Assembly (NCBI GenBank): GCA_964624795.1 | Contig: CAZUZS010000020.1 | Span: forward strand, 5,103 to 69,102 | Source of the DNA: CAZUZS01 sp964624795 | GTDB taxonomy: Bacteria; Calditrichota; Calditrichia; RBG-13-44-9 | Direction of reading: 5' to 3' | DNA: 64,000 nucleotides | Shown here: positions 43,119-51,663 of the stretch, piece by piece | Numbering within the stretch: the first letter of the stretch is position 1 | Layout: each line of letters opens with the position of its first letter | The notes under the pieces: model-generated | What the model saw: only the letters and a program-made list of their open reading frames with translations | Told to the model about the DNA's origin: nothing | Database searches by the model: none | Translations under genes and position numbers: made by a program

Positions 43119-44009
43119 ATGCAGAACGGCAATAGCACAAAATATGATAATCGCCCTATTGGGGTTTTTGATTCCGGCGTGGGCGGGCTGACGGTGGTGA
43201 AGCAATTAATGAAACGGCTGCCGTCGGAACAGATTGTCTATTTTGGCGACACTGCCCGCATTCCATACGGAACGAAGTCGGAAGAAATTGTCCGTCGCTT
43301 CTCGCTGGAAGACTCATATTTTCTGTTAGATAAAAGTGTGAAAATGATTGTTGTCGCCTGCAACACCGCCTCCGCGATTGCACTGCAAATGCTCAAACAA
43401 ATTCTGGCAATTCCACTTACCGGGGTTATCCAGCCCGGCGCGGCAGCGGCATACAGGAATTCCCGGAATAAAAAAATCGGCGTAATCGGCACCGCCGCTA
43501 CAATCCGCAGCAACAGCTACAGCCGCGAAATACGCCTGTTGGACCAGGAAATCAGAGTAGTTCCGCAGCCCTGCCCGCTGTTTGTCCCGATGGTGGAAGA
43601 GGGGTGGCTGGAGGATGAGGCTACCTACCTGGTGGCACGGCGTTACCTGCAGCCGCTCCTTGAAAATCAGGTCGATACGCTCATTTTGGGCTGCACCCAT
43701 TACCCACTGCTGAAAAATGTTATTGGCAAAATTATGGGGCCGGAAGTTACCCTGGTAGACAGCGGTGTGGAAACGGCATGGACGGTCGAGAACGTCTTGC
43801 GGGAGCAACAGCTTTTGGCGGACCCAGAACAGGTTCCCGAGCACCGCTTCTACCTGAGTGATATGCCCTACAAGTTCCAGGAAATCGCAGAGCGGTTTCT
43901 GGAGCGCAGTGTTCCGCATGTGCAAACTGTCAACTTCGAGGAGTTCCTGGTTGAAAAAGGCAGTATGTTCTGGAAAAAGTACCAGGAAGACCTGCTGAAA
44001 ATCTACTAA
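43119..44009 (+). CDS. murI: Glutamate racemase
   Basis: Makes D-glutamate for peptidoglycan. The 296-residue product has both catalytic cysteines in context: VVACNTASAIAL and LGCTHYPLL. It also has the N-terminal PIGVFDSGVGGLTVVKQL and YFGDTARIPYGTKS motifs. The length is slightly above the usual 265-285 because of a C-terminal extension (LERSVPHVQTVNFEEFLVEKGSMF). It lies 60 bases after the amidase, a cell-wall pairing that may be an operon. Confidence 0.95.
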   Translation: MQNGNSTKYDNRPIGVFDSGVGGLTVVKQLMKRLPSEQIVYFGDTARIPYGTKSEEIVRRFSLEDSYFLLDKSVKMIVVACNTASAIALQMLKQILAIPLTGVIQPGAAAAYRNSRNKKIGVIGTAATIRSNSYSREIRLLDQEIRVVPQPCPLFVPMVEEGWLEDEATYLVARRYLQPLLENQVDTLILGCTHYPLLKNVIGKIMGPEVTLVDSGVETAWTVENVLREQQLLADPEQVPEHRFYLSDMPYKFQEIAERFLERSVPHVQTVNFEEFLVEKGSMFWKKYQEDLLKIY

Positions 44010-44042
44010 ATTGGTTTGGGAGCCGGCTCATAAAATAGATTT

Positions 44043-44070
44043 TTGAATCCCGACGAAATCGTGTTAAAAT
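44043..44070 (+). promoter_or_regulatory. Possible sigma70 promoter for porQ
   Basis: TTGAAT (44043-44048) and TAAAAT (44065-44070) are 16 bases apart, giving a leader of about 115 bases before porQ that contains a small open reading frame. Confidence 0.45.
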
Positions 44071-44095
44071 AAAAGCAACCTTTTGAGGAAGAAAT

Positions 44096-44164
44096 ATGCC
44101 GGGCCTGCGACCCGTTTTCTCGTTTCCTGACCAGAAGGAACAAAAAGGGAAGATGCCATTTTAA
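44096..44164 (+). CDS. Candidate 22-residue small ORF in the porQ leader
   Basis: An ATG preceded by TTGAGGAAG at ideal spacing begins a 22-codon reading (MPGLRPVFSFPDQKEQKGK then MPF) that stops 26 bases before the porQ start. It lies between a plausible promoter and porQ. It has no known relative that I recognise and could be a leader peptide or simply chance; the strong ribosome-binding site is the only positive evidence. Confidence 0.35.
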   Translation: MPGLRPVFSFPDQKEQKGKMPF

Positions 44165-44190
44165 CGAAATGCAATAAATTGAGGGACTGA

Positions 44191-45144
44191 ATGAAAATCC
44201 GGTTCATTTTTACTACCATACTGATTCTGGCAGTTTGCCGCGGGGGATGGGCGCAGTCTGCCGGAACTACCAGTTTTGAATTCCTGAGAAACCAGTACAG
44301 CCCGCGTGGCGCAGCATTGGGTGGAAATCTGATTGCGGTGAAGAATGATGTTCATGCCGTACTGTACAATCCGGCAGCCTTATCCGGAAACAAAAACCGG
44401 CAATGGAGCCTGAATTATGTGGATCATTTGCTGGATTTTCAGGGAGGATACCTGGCTTATGCCCAGCCATATAAAAACTGGGGAAATCTGAACGTCGGCT
44501 TGATCTACTTCAACTATGGTTCATTTGACGAAACGGATGATTTGGGTGACCGCACCGGGAGAACATTCACTGCCTCCGAATTCGCTTTTAATGTGGGGTT
44601 TAGTAATACGCTGGGACACGGTTTTGATTATGGTCTTGGATTAAAATATATTTACTCCACTCTGGAAGATTTTAACGCCTCTGCCGTGGCAATGGATGCC
44701 GGCCTGCTCTACACGGCAGAATCGCTTGACAACCTCCAGTTGGGAGTTTCGCTGCTCAATTTTGGCAAGACCGTTGATAATTACACCTCTCACGAGGAGA
44801 GACTGCCCACCCTGCTGCAGATTGGATTCGCCAAGCGTTTGGCGCATCTTCCACTTATGCTGACCGGCAGCCTCAACGATATCGCGGCCAGCGAAAATGT
44901 GGTTTGGGATCGCTTCAAGAGATTTGCACTGGGCGGTGAGTTTGATGTTAGCGAGATCATCAAGTTCCGCCTGGGTTACCAAAACGATGTAAACCGTAGT
45001 GTGAAGCCCCTTGGCCGCACGGTCTTAAGCGGTTTTTCTTTGGGTTTGGGAATTTTGTGGCACCAGTTCCGAATCGATTATGCTTACTCAAACTTCGGCG
45101 ACCTGGGTAGCCAAAACCGGATCGGAATTACCGGCGGACTCTAG
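44191..45144 (+). CDS. porQ: PorQ-family outer-membrane protein (type IX secretion-associated)
   Basis: A 317-residue beta-rich outer-membrane protein with a signal peptide ending GWA|Q22. TTSFEFLRNQYSPRGAALGGNLIAVKNDVHAVLYNPAALSGNKN and the NVGLIYFNYGSFDETDDLGDRTGRTFTASEF segment match PorQ, a component tied to type IX secretion. The barrel strands alternate through to NRIGITGGL. No other type IX gene (porU, porV, sov, gldKLMN) is in the window, so presence of the full system is inferred only. Distant PorV/UPF0164 proteins share the fold, but the N-terminal region favours PorQ. Confidence 0.82.
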   Translation: MKIRFIFTTILILAVCRGGWAQSAGTTSFEFLRNQYSPRGAALGGNLIAVKNDVHAVLYNPAALSGNKNRQWSLNYVDHLLDFQGGYLAYAQPYKNWGNLNVGLIYFNYGSFDETDDLGDRTGRTFTASEFAFNVGFSNTLGHGFDYGLGLKYIYSTLEDFNASAVAMDAGLLYTAESLDNLQLGVSLLNFGKTVDNYTSHEERLPTLLQIGFAKRLAHLPLMLTGSLNDIAASENVVWDRFKRFALGGEFDVSEIIKFRLGYQNDVNRSVKPLGRTVLSGFSLGLGILWHQFRIDYAYSNFGDLGSQNRIGITGGL

Positions 45145-45200
45145 ACCAACCCCCGCCGCAATCGAATAACTACTGCACACCGCCGACCCTCTGCCAATGT

Positions 45201-45653
45201 TTATTTGCGCAGTTCGGGAACCTCCAGTAATTGACCCAGCGCGTCATCTTCACAGTTGCCCTGTATCTCCTCGAACAGCTCGCGTTCCTCAAATCGCACA
45301 TGGGCGTTCAGCAATCCCGAAATCCTCAAGAGAGGTTCCGCCCGGACTTTTCCGGCAGTGAGCTCATTCTGCAAGTTCAAAACGGCAGCTCGTATTTCCA
45401 CATGCTGGCGCAAAGTCTCCATGACATTTTCACTCGCACTTCCATGACAATTGAAGTAATATGGAAAAAGCAGCTCTTCTTCTTTCCGGAAGTGGAGCTG
45501 CAGATCGGCTTCCCAGAACTTCAAAAATTCAGCGGCGAGAGTTGATAAATTATCGGCCTCATTCTTCTCCTCGGCTATGCCCAGGCGTCTGGCCCACACC
45601 AGGCCATGGTGATGCTCGGAAGACAGACCTTGCAATGCTTTATGACGTTTCAT
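45201..45653 (-). CDS. Hemerythrin-like HHE-domain protein
   Basis: A 150-residue four-helix protein that should bind a di-iron centre. The metal-ligand pattern is complete: SSEHHHGLVWARRL, HFRKEEELLFPYY, LRQHVEIRAAV, and HVRFEERELFEEI. Hemerythrin-like proteins sense or store oxygen or NO, or respond to iron; the role here is unknown. It is convergent with porQ and followed upstream by dut on the same strand. Confidence 0.88.
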   Translation of the reverse strand: MKRHKALQGLSSEHHHGLVWARRLGIAEEKNEADNLSTLAAEFLKFWEADLQLHFRKEEELLFPYYFNCHGSASENVMETLRQHVEIRAAVLNLQNELTAGKVRAEPLLRISGLLNAHVRFEERELFEEIQGNCEDDALGQLLEVPELRK

Positions 45654-45802
45654 CTTTGTTTCCTCAAATCACGAATAAACCAATTTTCAATCTCAGAAAT
45701 GTGCAATATTGCAGGAGATTGTCGGCGTTTCTCTTCACTGTCAAATCAGCGGACGTCAATGTATTCTCGTAATGATTTCATTTCTGTGAAAGAAACGCAA
45801 TC

Positions 45803-46270
45803 CTACCTGCTGCCAGTGGAACCAAAACCGCCGCGCGAACCGCCGGCGAAATCGGGACTTTCCTGCTCAACCCATTCCACATCCGGAAACTCATTTTTTT
45901 CGAATATAAGCTGAGCGATGCGCGTTCCCTTTTCGATGACCAGCGGCTTTGCAAAATCGGGGTGAGCAGGGTTGTAGTGCCGGATCAGCCCGATTCTGAC
46001 TTCGTCATCGGGACCGCAATAATCTTCATCGATGACGCCCACATCGTTCACCAGGCTCACCCCATTCTTTACGGCGAATCCACTGCGAATAAAAATCTTG
46101 AAATAACTGCCGGGCGGCGATTCGATTACCAGGCCGGTGGGAACCATCACCGCCTGCCCCGGACTCACCTCCACTCTTTTTGATGCATAAACATCCAGGC
46201 CCGCCGATCGGCCGGTTTGCCGCTTCGGAAGCGGAACAGATTTATCTTTGCGATAAATACGGATTTTCAT
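45803..46270 (-). CDS. dut: dUTP diphosphatase
   Basis: Hydrolyses dUTP to dUMP, keeping uracil out of DNA. The 155 residues contain the trimeric dUTPase motifs in order: SAGLDVYAS, IRSGFAVKNGVSL (with RSG), NDVGVIDEDYCGPDDEV, RIAQLIF, and the C-terminal GGSRGGFGSTG that closes over the nucleotide. The length is normal. It is divergent from the nucleosidase-like gene 113 bases away. Confidence 0.95.
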   Translation of the reverse strand: MKIRIYRKDKSVPLPKRQTGRSAGLDVYASKRVEVSPGQAVMVPTGLVIESPPGSYFKIFIRSGFAVKNGVSLVNDVGVIDEDYCGPDDEVRIGLIRHYNPAHPDFAKPLVIEKGTRIAQLIFEKNEFPDVEWVEQESPDFAGGSRGGFGSTGSR

Positions 46271-46383
46271 ATATTGAATTCCTTTTTACGGAATATAAAA
46301 AGTGGCAGGGAACGTTCAAAACAGGTTTTGAAGTCGGCTGTGACTACCTTGCCCGCCAGACCGGGGATTAGCCAAAATCATAA

Positions 46384-47037
46384 ATGATGCAAGTATTTCC
46401 TGAAACAAAACACAGTGCGGAGCGGACTCTTTTTGTTACCGCCATGCGACTGGAGTCCAGGGCTATCCTGAAGACAACTAATTTTCGGGAGATAAAAAGG
46501 ACAGGCCGTTTCCGAATTTACCATCTTTCCGAAAAACAATTCTTCCTGCTGGAAACCGGAATCGGTATTCCGGGAGGGACGAAAATGCTCCGGGAGCTGA
46601 TCGCGGAAATCAGGCCGGCCCGGCTGATCAACTACGGATTCTGCGGTGCGCTGCAAGCCGACATTCCCCGCTTCACAACTTATTTGATCCATGAGATCCG
46701 CATGCCGAAGCGCGCGACCATTTCTCTCCCCGTGGAACAGTTGCCGGAAATCCCGAACATCTTCCCCTCCGCAACACTTTTGACGGTTGCCGAGCCGGTT
46801 CTCGAACAGCAGGTGCGGGAAACGCTGTTCAGGCAGACCGACAGTCCGGTGGTAGATATGGAAGCGTATCACATTGCGGAAGGCGCACTGTCTTTGGGGA
46901 TTTCGCCCATCATTCTGAAGATGGTTTCCGACATGGCGGATGAATCAGCGGTGGCGGATGTGAAAAGGGACAAATTTATACTGCTGGAGAAATTGAGAGA
47001 AAGACTTTCTCAACTCATCTCTATATTGCAGATATGA
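46384..47037 (+). CDS. MTA/SAH nucleosidase-like phosphorylase-superfamily protein
   Basis: A 217-residue PNP/UDP-family protein. It has TGIGIPGGTKMLRE (phosphate/nucleoside loop), INYGFCGALQADI and the active-site pair VVDMEAYHIAEGA (Glu) and ILKMVSDMADE (Asp). Those residues fit hydrolases such as MTA/SAH nucleosidase, futalosine hydrolase or the hopanoid-associated HpnG. Overall similarity to E. coli Mtn is low and the context gives no clue, so the base it releases is not certain. Convergent with the lipid kinase gene. Confidence 0.75.
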   Translation: MMQVFPETKHSAERTLFVTAMRLESRAILKTTNFREIKRTGRFRIYHLSEKQFFLLETGIGIPGGTKMLRELIAEIRPARLINYGFCGALQADIPRFTTYLIHEIRMPKRATISLPVEQLPEIPNIFPSATLLTVAEPVLEQQVRETLFRQTDSPVVDMEAYHIAEGALSLGISPIILKMVSDMADESAVADVKRDKFILLEKLRERLSQLISILQI

Positions 47038-47125
47038 AACAGGTTTTCAGAGATTAAAAAAGGAATGTTCTGATAATTTCTTTCCGGGCCACAGCAGTAT
47101 AAACCGATTTATTTCAATAGGAATC

Positions 47126-48016
47126 TCACTGCCCGAAATTTTTCCCGACCGCAACGCGCAAAGCCCCCGGCAGAACTTTGACTTCAAGCGTTGCACCATC
47201 CTCAAGCGGGTTGCCATCGGTATGAATTGTTCCCGGTTGCGCTCTCTCTATTGTAAACTTTTCTGCCCTGATGGTGTGAAATCCTTCGATCTGTTCAATT
47301 GTGCCGTTAAATAAACGGTAGAGGTTTGGCACCGCTTTCCACATTGGAATACGATCCAGCACGCAGATATCCAGCAGACCATCATCGGGCAATGCCGACG
47401 GCGCAATGATCGCGCCGTTTCCATACTGCGGCGCATTGGCAATACTGAGCAGCAGGGGCGAAAATTCATGCTCTTTGCCGTTGCAAATAACTTTTACCGG
47501 ATTCGCCTGGTAAAGGAAAAAGGACCGGGTTCCTATAAGAAAATACGGCAGCGGCCCCCGCACACCAAACTCTTCAAAATTTTTGCTGATTTCGGCATCG
47601 AGGCCCATGCCGGCGACATTAAAAAACAGATGATCGTTGATGGACCCGACATCGATTGAAATCTGCCTCGCGTCCAAAAGCAATTGCACCGCTTTTCGCT
47701 GGTCCAGCGGGATATCGAAATTGCGGGCAAATCCATTTCCCGAACCGGCGGGAATCACACCGAGACAGACGTTGCTGTTAATCAGCGCCTGGCCAATCTC
47801 ATTGATGGTGCCGTCTCCCCCAACGGCCACTACCATATCAAATGGCTCCTCCCGTGATTTCCGCGCCAATTCAGTGCCTTCGCCAGGTGCCCGGGTGTAA
47901 ACAATTTCGAAATCGCGGTTCGCGGATCTGAATATATCGTCTATCCAACGCACAATCTTTTGCGGATTGCGGTTTATCCCTGAGATTGGATTTACAATGA
48001 ATAACGTTTTTTGCAT
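47126..48016 (-). CDS. Diacylglycerol/lipid kinase family protein (YegS/DgkB type)
   Basis: A 296-residue soluble lipid kinase. The ATP-binding motif VVAVGGDGTINEIGQ and the later GVIPAGSGNGFARN and PSALPDDGLLDICVLD are typical of the DAGK catalytic family. Substrate may be diacylglycerol, phosphatidylglycerol or another lipid alcohol. The start at 48016 lies two bases before the miaA stop, and its ribosome-binding site AAGGAAGTG is inside miaA, so it is translationally coupled to miaA; an in-frame extension upstream is not needed. Confidence 0.88.
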   Translation of the reverse strand: MQKTLFIVNPISGINRNPQKIVRWIDDIFRSANRDFEIVYTRAPGEGTELARKSREEPFDMVVAVGGDGTINEIGQALINSNVCLGVIPAGSGNGFARNFDIPLDQRKAVQLLLDARQISIDVGSINDHLFFNVAGMGLDAEISKNFEEFGVRGPLPYFLIGTRSFFLYQANPVKVICNGKEHEFSPLLLSIANAPQYGNGAIIAPSALPDDGLLDICVLDRIPMWKAVPNLYRLFNGTIEQIEGFHTIRAEKFTIERAQPGTIHTDGNPLEDGATLEVKVLPGALRVAVGKNFGQ

Positions 48017-48017
48017 A

Positions 48018-48977
48018 TTACACTTCCTTGGCTCCCATGGCATCCCGGTATGCCTGGGAGATGGTTTCAGCGGCAGCCTGAAAATCCTGATCCTTTTCTA
48101 TTATCAGCCACCTGATCTCTTTATCCGCCCGGAACCAAGTCAATTGTCTCTTTGCGTAGCGCCGCGTATTTTGCTTCACCAGATCAACGCAGACATCAAA
48201 ATCCAGCCTGCCTTCCAGATATTCCATCACCTCTTTATAGCCAACCGAATTCAAGCTGTTCAGGCTTTTCTCATATCCCATATCAAGAACGTGCGCAACC
48301 TCTGCCAGAAAGCCGTGGTTAAACATCCCGTCCACGCGGTTATTGATTTGCCGGTAAAGTTTCTTCCTGTCCATTTCTATCCCAAATTTGAGGGGCAGAA
48401 ACGGTGGTTTGGGCATTTTCTTCTTTTGCAGATCGGAAAGCGGCATTCCGCTGGCAAGGTAGACCTCCAGCGCCCGCACGATCCGGTGGCTGTTGTTGGG
48501 GTGAATCTTTTTTGCCGAGTCCTCATCCACTTTCAGCAAATCCTGGTACAGCACCTGTGAACCCTCTGCTTCAAGGCGGTGCAGCAACGACTCCCTGATT
48601 TTCTCGTCGCGCACATCATCGCGAAAAAAACCATCGAACAGCGCCTTGATGTAGAGACCGGAGCCGCCTGCGATGAGTGGGATCTTTTTTCTCGAAGAGA
48701 TCTCCTGTATCGCTTTCAGTGCGTCTTCCCGGAACTGGCCTGCGCTGTAAGACTGATCCGGATCCAAAAATCCGACAAGGTGGTGCAGTACCTTGCCCAG
48801 AATTTCATCCCCCGGCTTGGCGGTGCCTATGTCGAGATACCGATAAATCTGCCGGGAATCCGCAGAAACGATTTCAACCGGTAGTTTTTGTGCAATCAAT
48901 GTAGCAAGGTAGGTTTTTCCGACTCCGGTTGGCCCCACAAGTACCAGGACTATTTTCTTTTTCTTTCCGGAATCCAT
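48018..48977 (-). CDS. miaA: tRNA dimethylallyltransferase
   Basis: Adds a dimethylallyl group to A37 of tRNAs reading UNN codons. The 319-residue product has the P-loop LVGPTGVGKTYLA, the SADSRQIYRYLDIGTAKP motif, and the family region AGGSGLYIKALFDGF, RRYAKRQLTWFR and EVMEYLEGRLD. It lies two bases after mutL, a common arrangement (mutL-miaA) in many bacteria, so the two are probably co-transcribed. Confidence 0.96.
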   Translation of the reverse strand: MDSGKKKKIVLVLVGPTGVGKTYLATLIAQKLPVEIVSADSRQIYRYLDIGTAKPGDEILGKVLHHLVGFLDPDQSYSAGQFREDALKAIQEISSRKKIPLIAGGSGLYIKALFDGFFRDDVRDEKIRESLLHRLEAEGSQVLYQDLLKVDEDSAKKIHPNNSHRIVRALEVYLASGMPLSDLQKKKMPKPPFLPLKFGIEMDRKKLYRQINNRVDGMFNHGFLAEVAHVLDMGYEKSLNSLNSVGYKEVMEYLEGRLDFDVCVDLVKQNTRRYAKRQLTWFRADKEIRWLIIEKDQDFQAAAETISQAYRDAMGAKEV

Positions 48978-48979
48978 TT

Positions 48980-50767
48980 TCAGATTCTTTTAAATTTTTT
49001 ATCGATCTCTTCCAGATTGATCGTTACAATTACCGGCCGCCCGTGGGGACAGAAATACGGCTCGCTGGTAGCAAACAGTTGATCGACCAGAGATGACATT
49101 TCGCGCTGTGTTAATTTATCCCCGGACTTAATAGCATTTTTGCAGGCGAACGCTGCTGCAATCTTTTCATTCGAGCGATATTTGCTCCCCTCATTTTCGC
49201 GATAATAATCGATGATTTCCAGCAGCACCTTGCCCTCGTATCCAACTTTCACATCGGCAGGGATGGCTTCGATCAAAACCGTCCTGCCGCTCAACTCGCT
49301 GATCGAGAAACCGATTTTTTGCAGCCATTCCCTAATCTCCCCGAAAATGAGGAAATCTTCCAGGCTCATCTCCAGAGTTTGTGGAAAGAGCAGCTTTTGG
49401 GATGGGATGGCCTTTTCCTGAGAAATGTAATTTAATATTTTTTCAAACAGTACCCGCTCATGGGCCACATGCTGGTCTATGATGACCAGGCCGCTTTTAA
49501 TCTGCGAAATGATATATCTCCGATGAACCTGCCATAGGCGCACCTGCTGTGCGCTGTCGTCCTCCGGCTCCGCGGCGGATTCCTCAAACTCCTCATCCTC
49601 GGCCTGTTCGGTGGAAGGCACAACATAACTGAAAGACATTTGGTTTTGAGGCGGTTCATTGCCCGGTTTTGTGGTTCCCAGGGAAAAGGGGCGTGGCGAA
49701 AAAGATGGCGCTACTTTGAACCTTCTCTCGATTTCCGCCCGCGTACTATCGTTCCCACCCATGCTGAAGGCAGGCACAATTTTCTCGGTTTGAATCGCCC
49801 TTCTCACGGCAGAAAGAAAAAGGTGGTAAATTGCCCGCTCATTAGAGAAACGCACTTCCATTTTGGTCGGATGAACATTTACATCGATCAACTGCGGCGG
49901 AATATTCAGGAACATAACGAACTGCGGATATTGTGAGCGATCCATGAGGTTGCCGTAGCCCTGCATCACGGCGTGGTTCAGGCTGCGGTTCTGGATTGCC
50001 CGCTTGTTGAGAAAAATAAACTGGTTTTCGCTGTTCCCGCGCGCCATGTCGGGACGGCACACATAACCTTCCAGCTCAATTCCGTTCAACTCTTCCTGAA
50101 CAAAAACCATGCCTTCGTAGAGTTTCCCTCCAAAAACCTGGGTCAGGCGTTCATCGATGGTGCAGGCCGAAAAGTTGTAGATTTCCTTCCCGTTGTGGAG
50201 TACTGTAAATTTGATTCCGGGATTTCCCAGGAAAAATCGCTTCAGGACTTTGTTGATATGGTTAAACTCAGTAATGTCAGCGCGTAAAAAATTGCGCCGG
50301 GCGGGGGTGTTATAAAAAAGATTTTTGATAGAAATGATCGTGCCGGCTTTGAGCGCCGCTTCTTCATTATACACCATTTCACCATTCTCAAACCGAACGA
50401 TAATTCCGACCGACTTTCCCGGCTGGCAGGTTTTAACCTCCACCCGCGAAACGGACGCGATACTGGGAAGCGCTTCCCCGCGGAATCCCAGGGTAATGAT
50501 CCGGTCCAGATCAGCAACCGAATTAATCTTGCTGGTTGCATGCCGCTGAAACGCCAGCGGTACGTCCTCCGGTTCGATCCCTGAGCCGTTATCAATTACC
50601 TGGATCAGCTCTTTTCCGGCCTGTTCCAGCACGACCGATATTTCCGTAGCGCCGGCATCGATGGAATTTTCAATCAATTCCTTTACTACTGCGGCCGGCC
50701 GGTCAACAACCTCGCCGGCAGCTATTTTATTGGCGATTTGCGGCGGAAGTACCTTTATTATTCCCAT
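48980..50767 (-). CDS. mutL: DNA mismatch repair protein MutL (endonuclease type)
   Basis: A 595-residue protein. The N-terminal GHKL ATPase has VVKELIENSIDAGA, VIDNGSGI and GFRGEALPSIASVS; an acidic linker (EQAEDEEFEESAAEPEDDSAQ) follows. The C-terminal dimer domain has IIDQHVAHERVLFEKIL, a DQHAxxE-x4-E endonuclease motif with Ala changed to Val, plus ACKNAIKSGDKL and CPHGRPVIVTI, the other metal-site elements. It should therefore nick DNA, and no mutH is expected. The start is near the intergenic region that also holds the nikR control region. Confidence 0.95.
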   Translation of the reverse strand: MGIIKVLPPQIANKIAAGEVVDRPAAVVKELIENSIDAGATEISVVLEQAGKELIQVIDNGSGIEPEDVPLAFQRHATSKINSVADLDRIITLGFRGEALPSIASVSRVEVKTCQPGKSVGIIVRFENGEMVYNEEAALKAGTIISIKNLFYNTPARRNFLRADITEFNHINKVLKRFFLGNPGIKFTVLHNGKEIYNFSACTIDERLTQVFGGKLYEGMVFVQEELNGIELEGYVCRPDMARGNSENQFIFLNKRAIQNRSLNHAVMQGYGNLMDRSQYPQFVMFLNIPPQLIDVNVHPTKMEVRFSNERAIYHLFLSAVRRAIQTEKIVPAFSMGGNDSTRAEIERRFKVAPSFSPRPFSLGTTKPGNEPPQNQMSFSYVVPSTEQAEDEEFEESAAEPEDDSAQQVRLWQVHRRYIISQIKSGLVIIDQHVAHERVLFEKILNYISQEKAIPSQKLLFPQTLEMSLEDFLIFGEIREWLQKIGFSISELSGRTVLIEAIPADVKVGYEGKVLLEIIDYYRENEGSKYRSNEKIAAAFACKNAIKSGDKLTQREMSSLVDQLFATSEPYFCPHGRPVIVTINLEEIDKKFKRI

Positions 50768-51203
50768 AATTTACTTTTCGTTTGAATGAGACATTCCCTT
50801 GCCGGTATCCGGAAAAAGGACAGTCAAATCAACACTCTCGGCTGCTTTACTTTCCCGGCCGGCTGCCCTTGGCTACATGTCCGCGATAGCAGCATTAGCT
50901 GATTAATATAATGAACCGTTGCTGATTTATCAATCTTTTAAAAGGAACGACGCGGGTCCATTCTCCGGAATTTGGAAAATAAATTGATATTTCTTTCAGG
51001 CTGGTGCGATACTGAACATGATGTGCTTGCACGCACAGTCTCTGCTACCACTGCGCACTCCCAACGGTTTGAAAACCTGTTTTCGATTTTCACTAAACAG
51101 GCAGTGAAATTTCCAAATTTTGCAGCAAATCCGGACTGAAAATCATTCATTGTCGGAGAAAAACCTGAGTTCATTTTATTTTCCTTGAAACAATAAGCGG
51201 CAT
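50768..51203. other. Intergenic region between mutL and nikR
   Basis: A 436-base spacer between divergent genes. I see no gene, no cobalamin-riboswitch core and no terminator. It should contain the mutL promoter; the NikR-like repeats begin at 51204. Confidence 0.5.
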
Positions 51204-51230
51204 GTGTTACTTTAATCGAAATAGTATTAC
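51204..51230 (+). promoter_or_regulatory. Possible NikR operator: directly repeated GT(G/A)TTAC half-sites
   Basis: GTGTTAC (51204-51210) and GTATTAC (51224-51230) are both followed by TTT and are 20 bases apart start to start, ending 15 bases before the nikR ATG. GTGTTAC is the half-site described for many non-enteric NikR operators, where it is normally an inverted repeat; here the second half is in direct orientation. The assignment is based on the match and on position only. Confidence 0.5.
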
Positions 51231-51245
51231 TTTTTGAGGAAACGA

Positions 51246-51659
51246 ATGAAACTTATACGTTTTGGCGTGTCCATACCGGAAGAGTTGAGCCGGAAATTCG
51301 ATTCACATATTGAAGAAAAGCACTATTCCAATCGCTCGGAAGCTATCCGGGACCTGATTCGCAGGGAGCTGGTTCAGGAAGAGGTTGACCGGAATGAGGA
51401 AGTAGTGGGTGTTGTTAATATCCTTTACAATCACCACCGACGGGACCTCTCCGAAAAATTGACCAATCTCCAACATGAATATCATGAAAACGTGCTGTCC
51501 TCCATGCATATTCATCTGGATCATGACAACTGCATCGAAGTAGTTCTGATGCGGGGCCGCAGTGAAGACGTCAAACGGCTGGGGGAAGCCCTCATTGCCG
51601 CCAAAGGAGTGAAGCACGGCACGCTGAACCTTACCTCAACCGGAAAATTCCTGGTGTGA
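51246..51659 (+). CDS. nikR: Nickel-responsive regulator NikR
   Basis: A 137-residue ribbon-helix-helix repressor with an ACT-like nickel domain. RFGVSIPEELSRKFD and RSEAIRDLIRREL form the DNA-binding part. The nickel ligands are all present: His in NLQHEYHENV, HIHLDHDNC with His-x-His and Cys. It heads a nickel/cobalt transporter operon and probably represses it, including itself. GAGGAAACG precedes the ATG at 51246; a four-residue upstream extension is unnecessary. Confidence 0.95.
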   Translation: MKLIRFGVSIPEELSRKFDSHIEEKHYSNRSEAIRDLIRRELVQEEVDRNEEVVGVVNILYNHHRRDLSEKLTNLQHEYHENVLSSMHIHLDHDNCIEVVLMRGRSEDVKRLGEALIAAKGVKHGTLNLTSTGKFLV

Positions 51660-51663
51660 GAAA

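Noticed and set aside
50768..51203. Possible cobalamin riboswitch ahead of the nickel/cobalt importer
   Set aside because: The conserved B12-box and GCCACTG core are absent; only isolated words such as CCACTG occur. Control by NikR explains the locus better.
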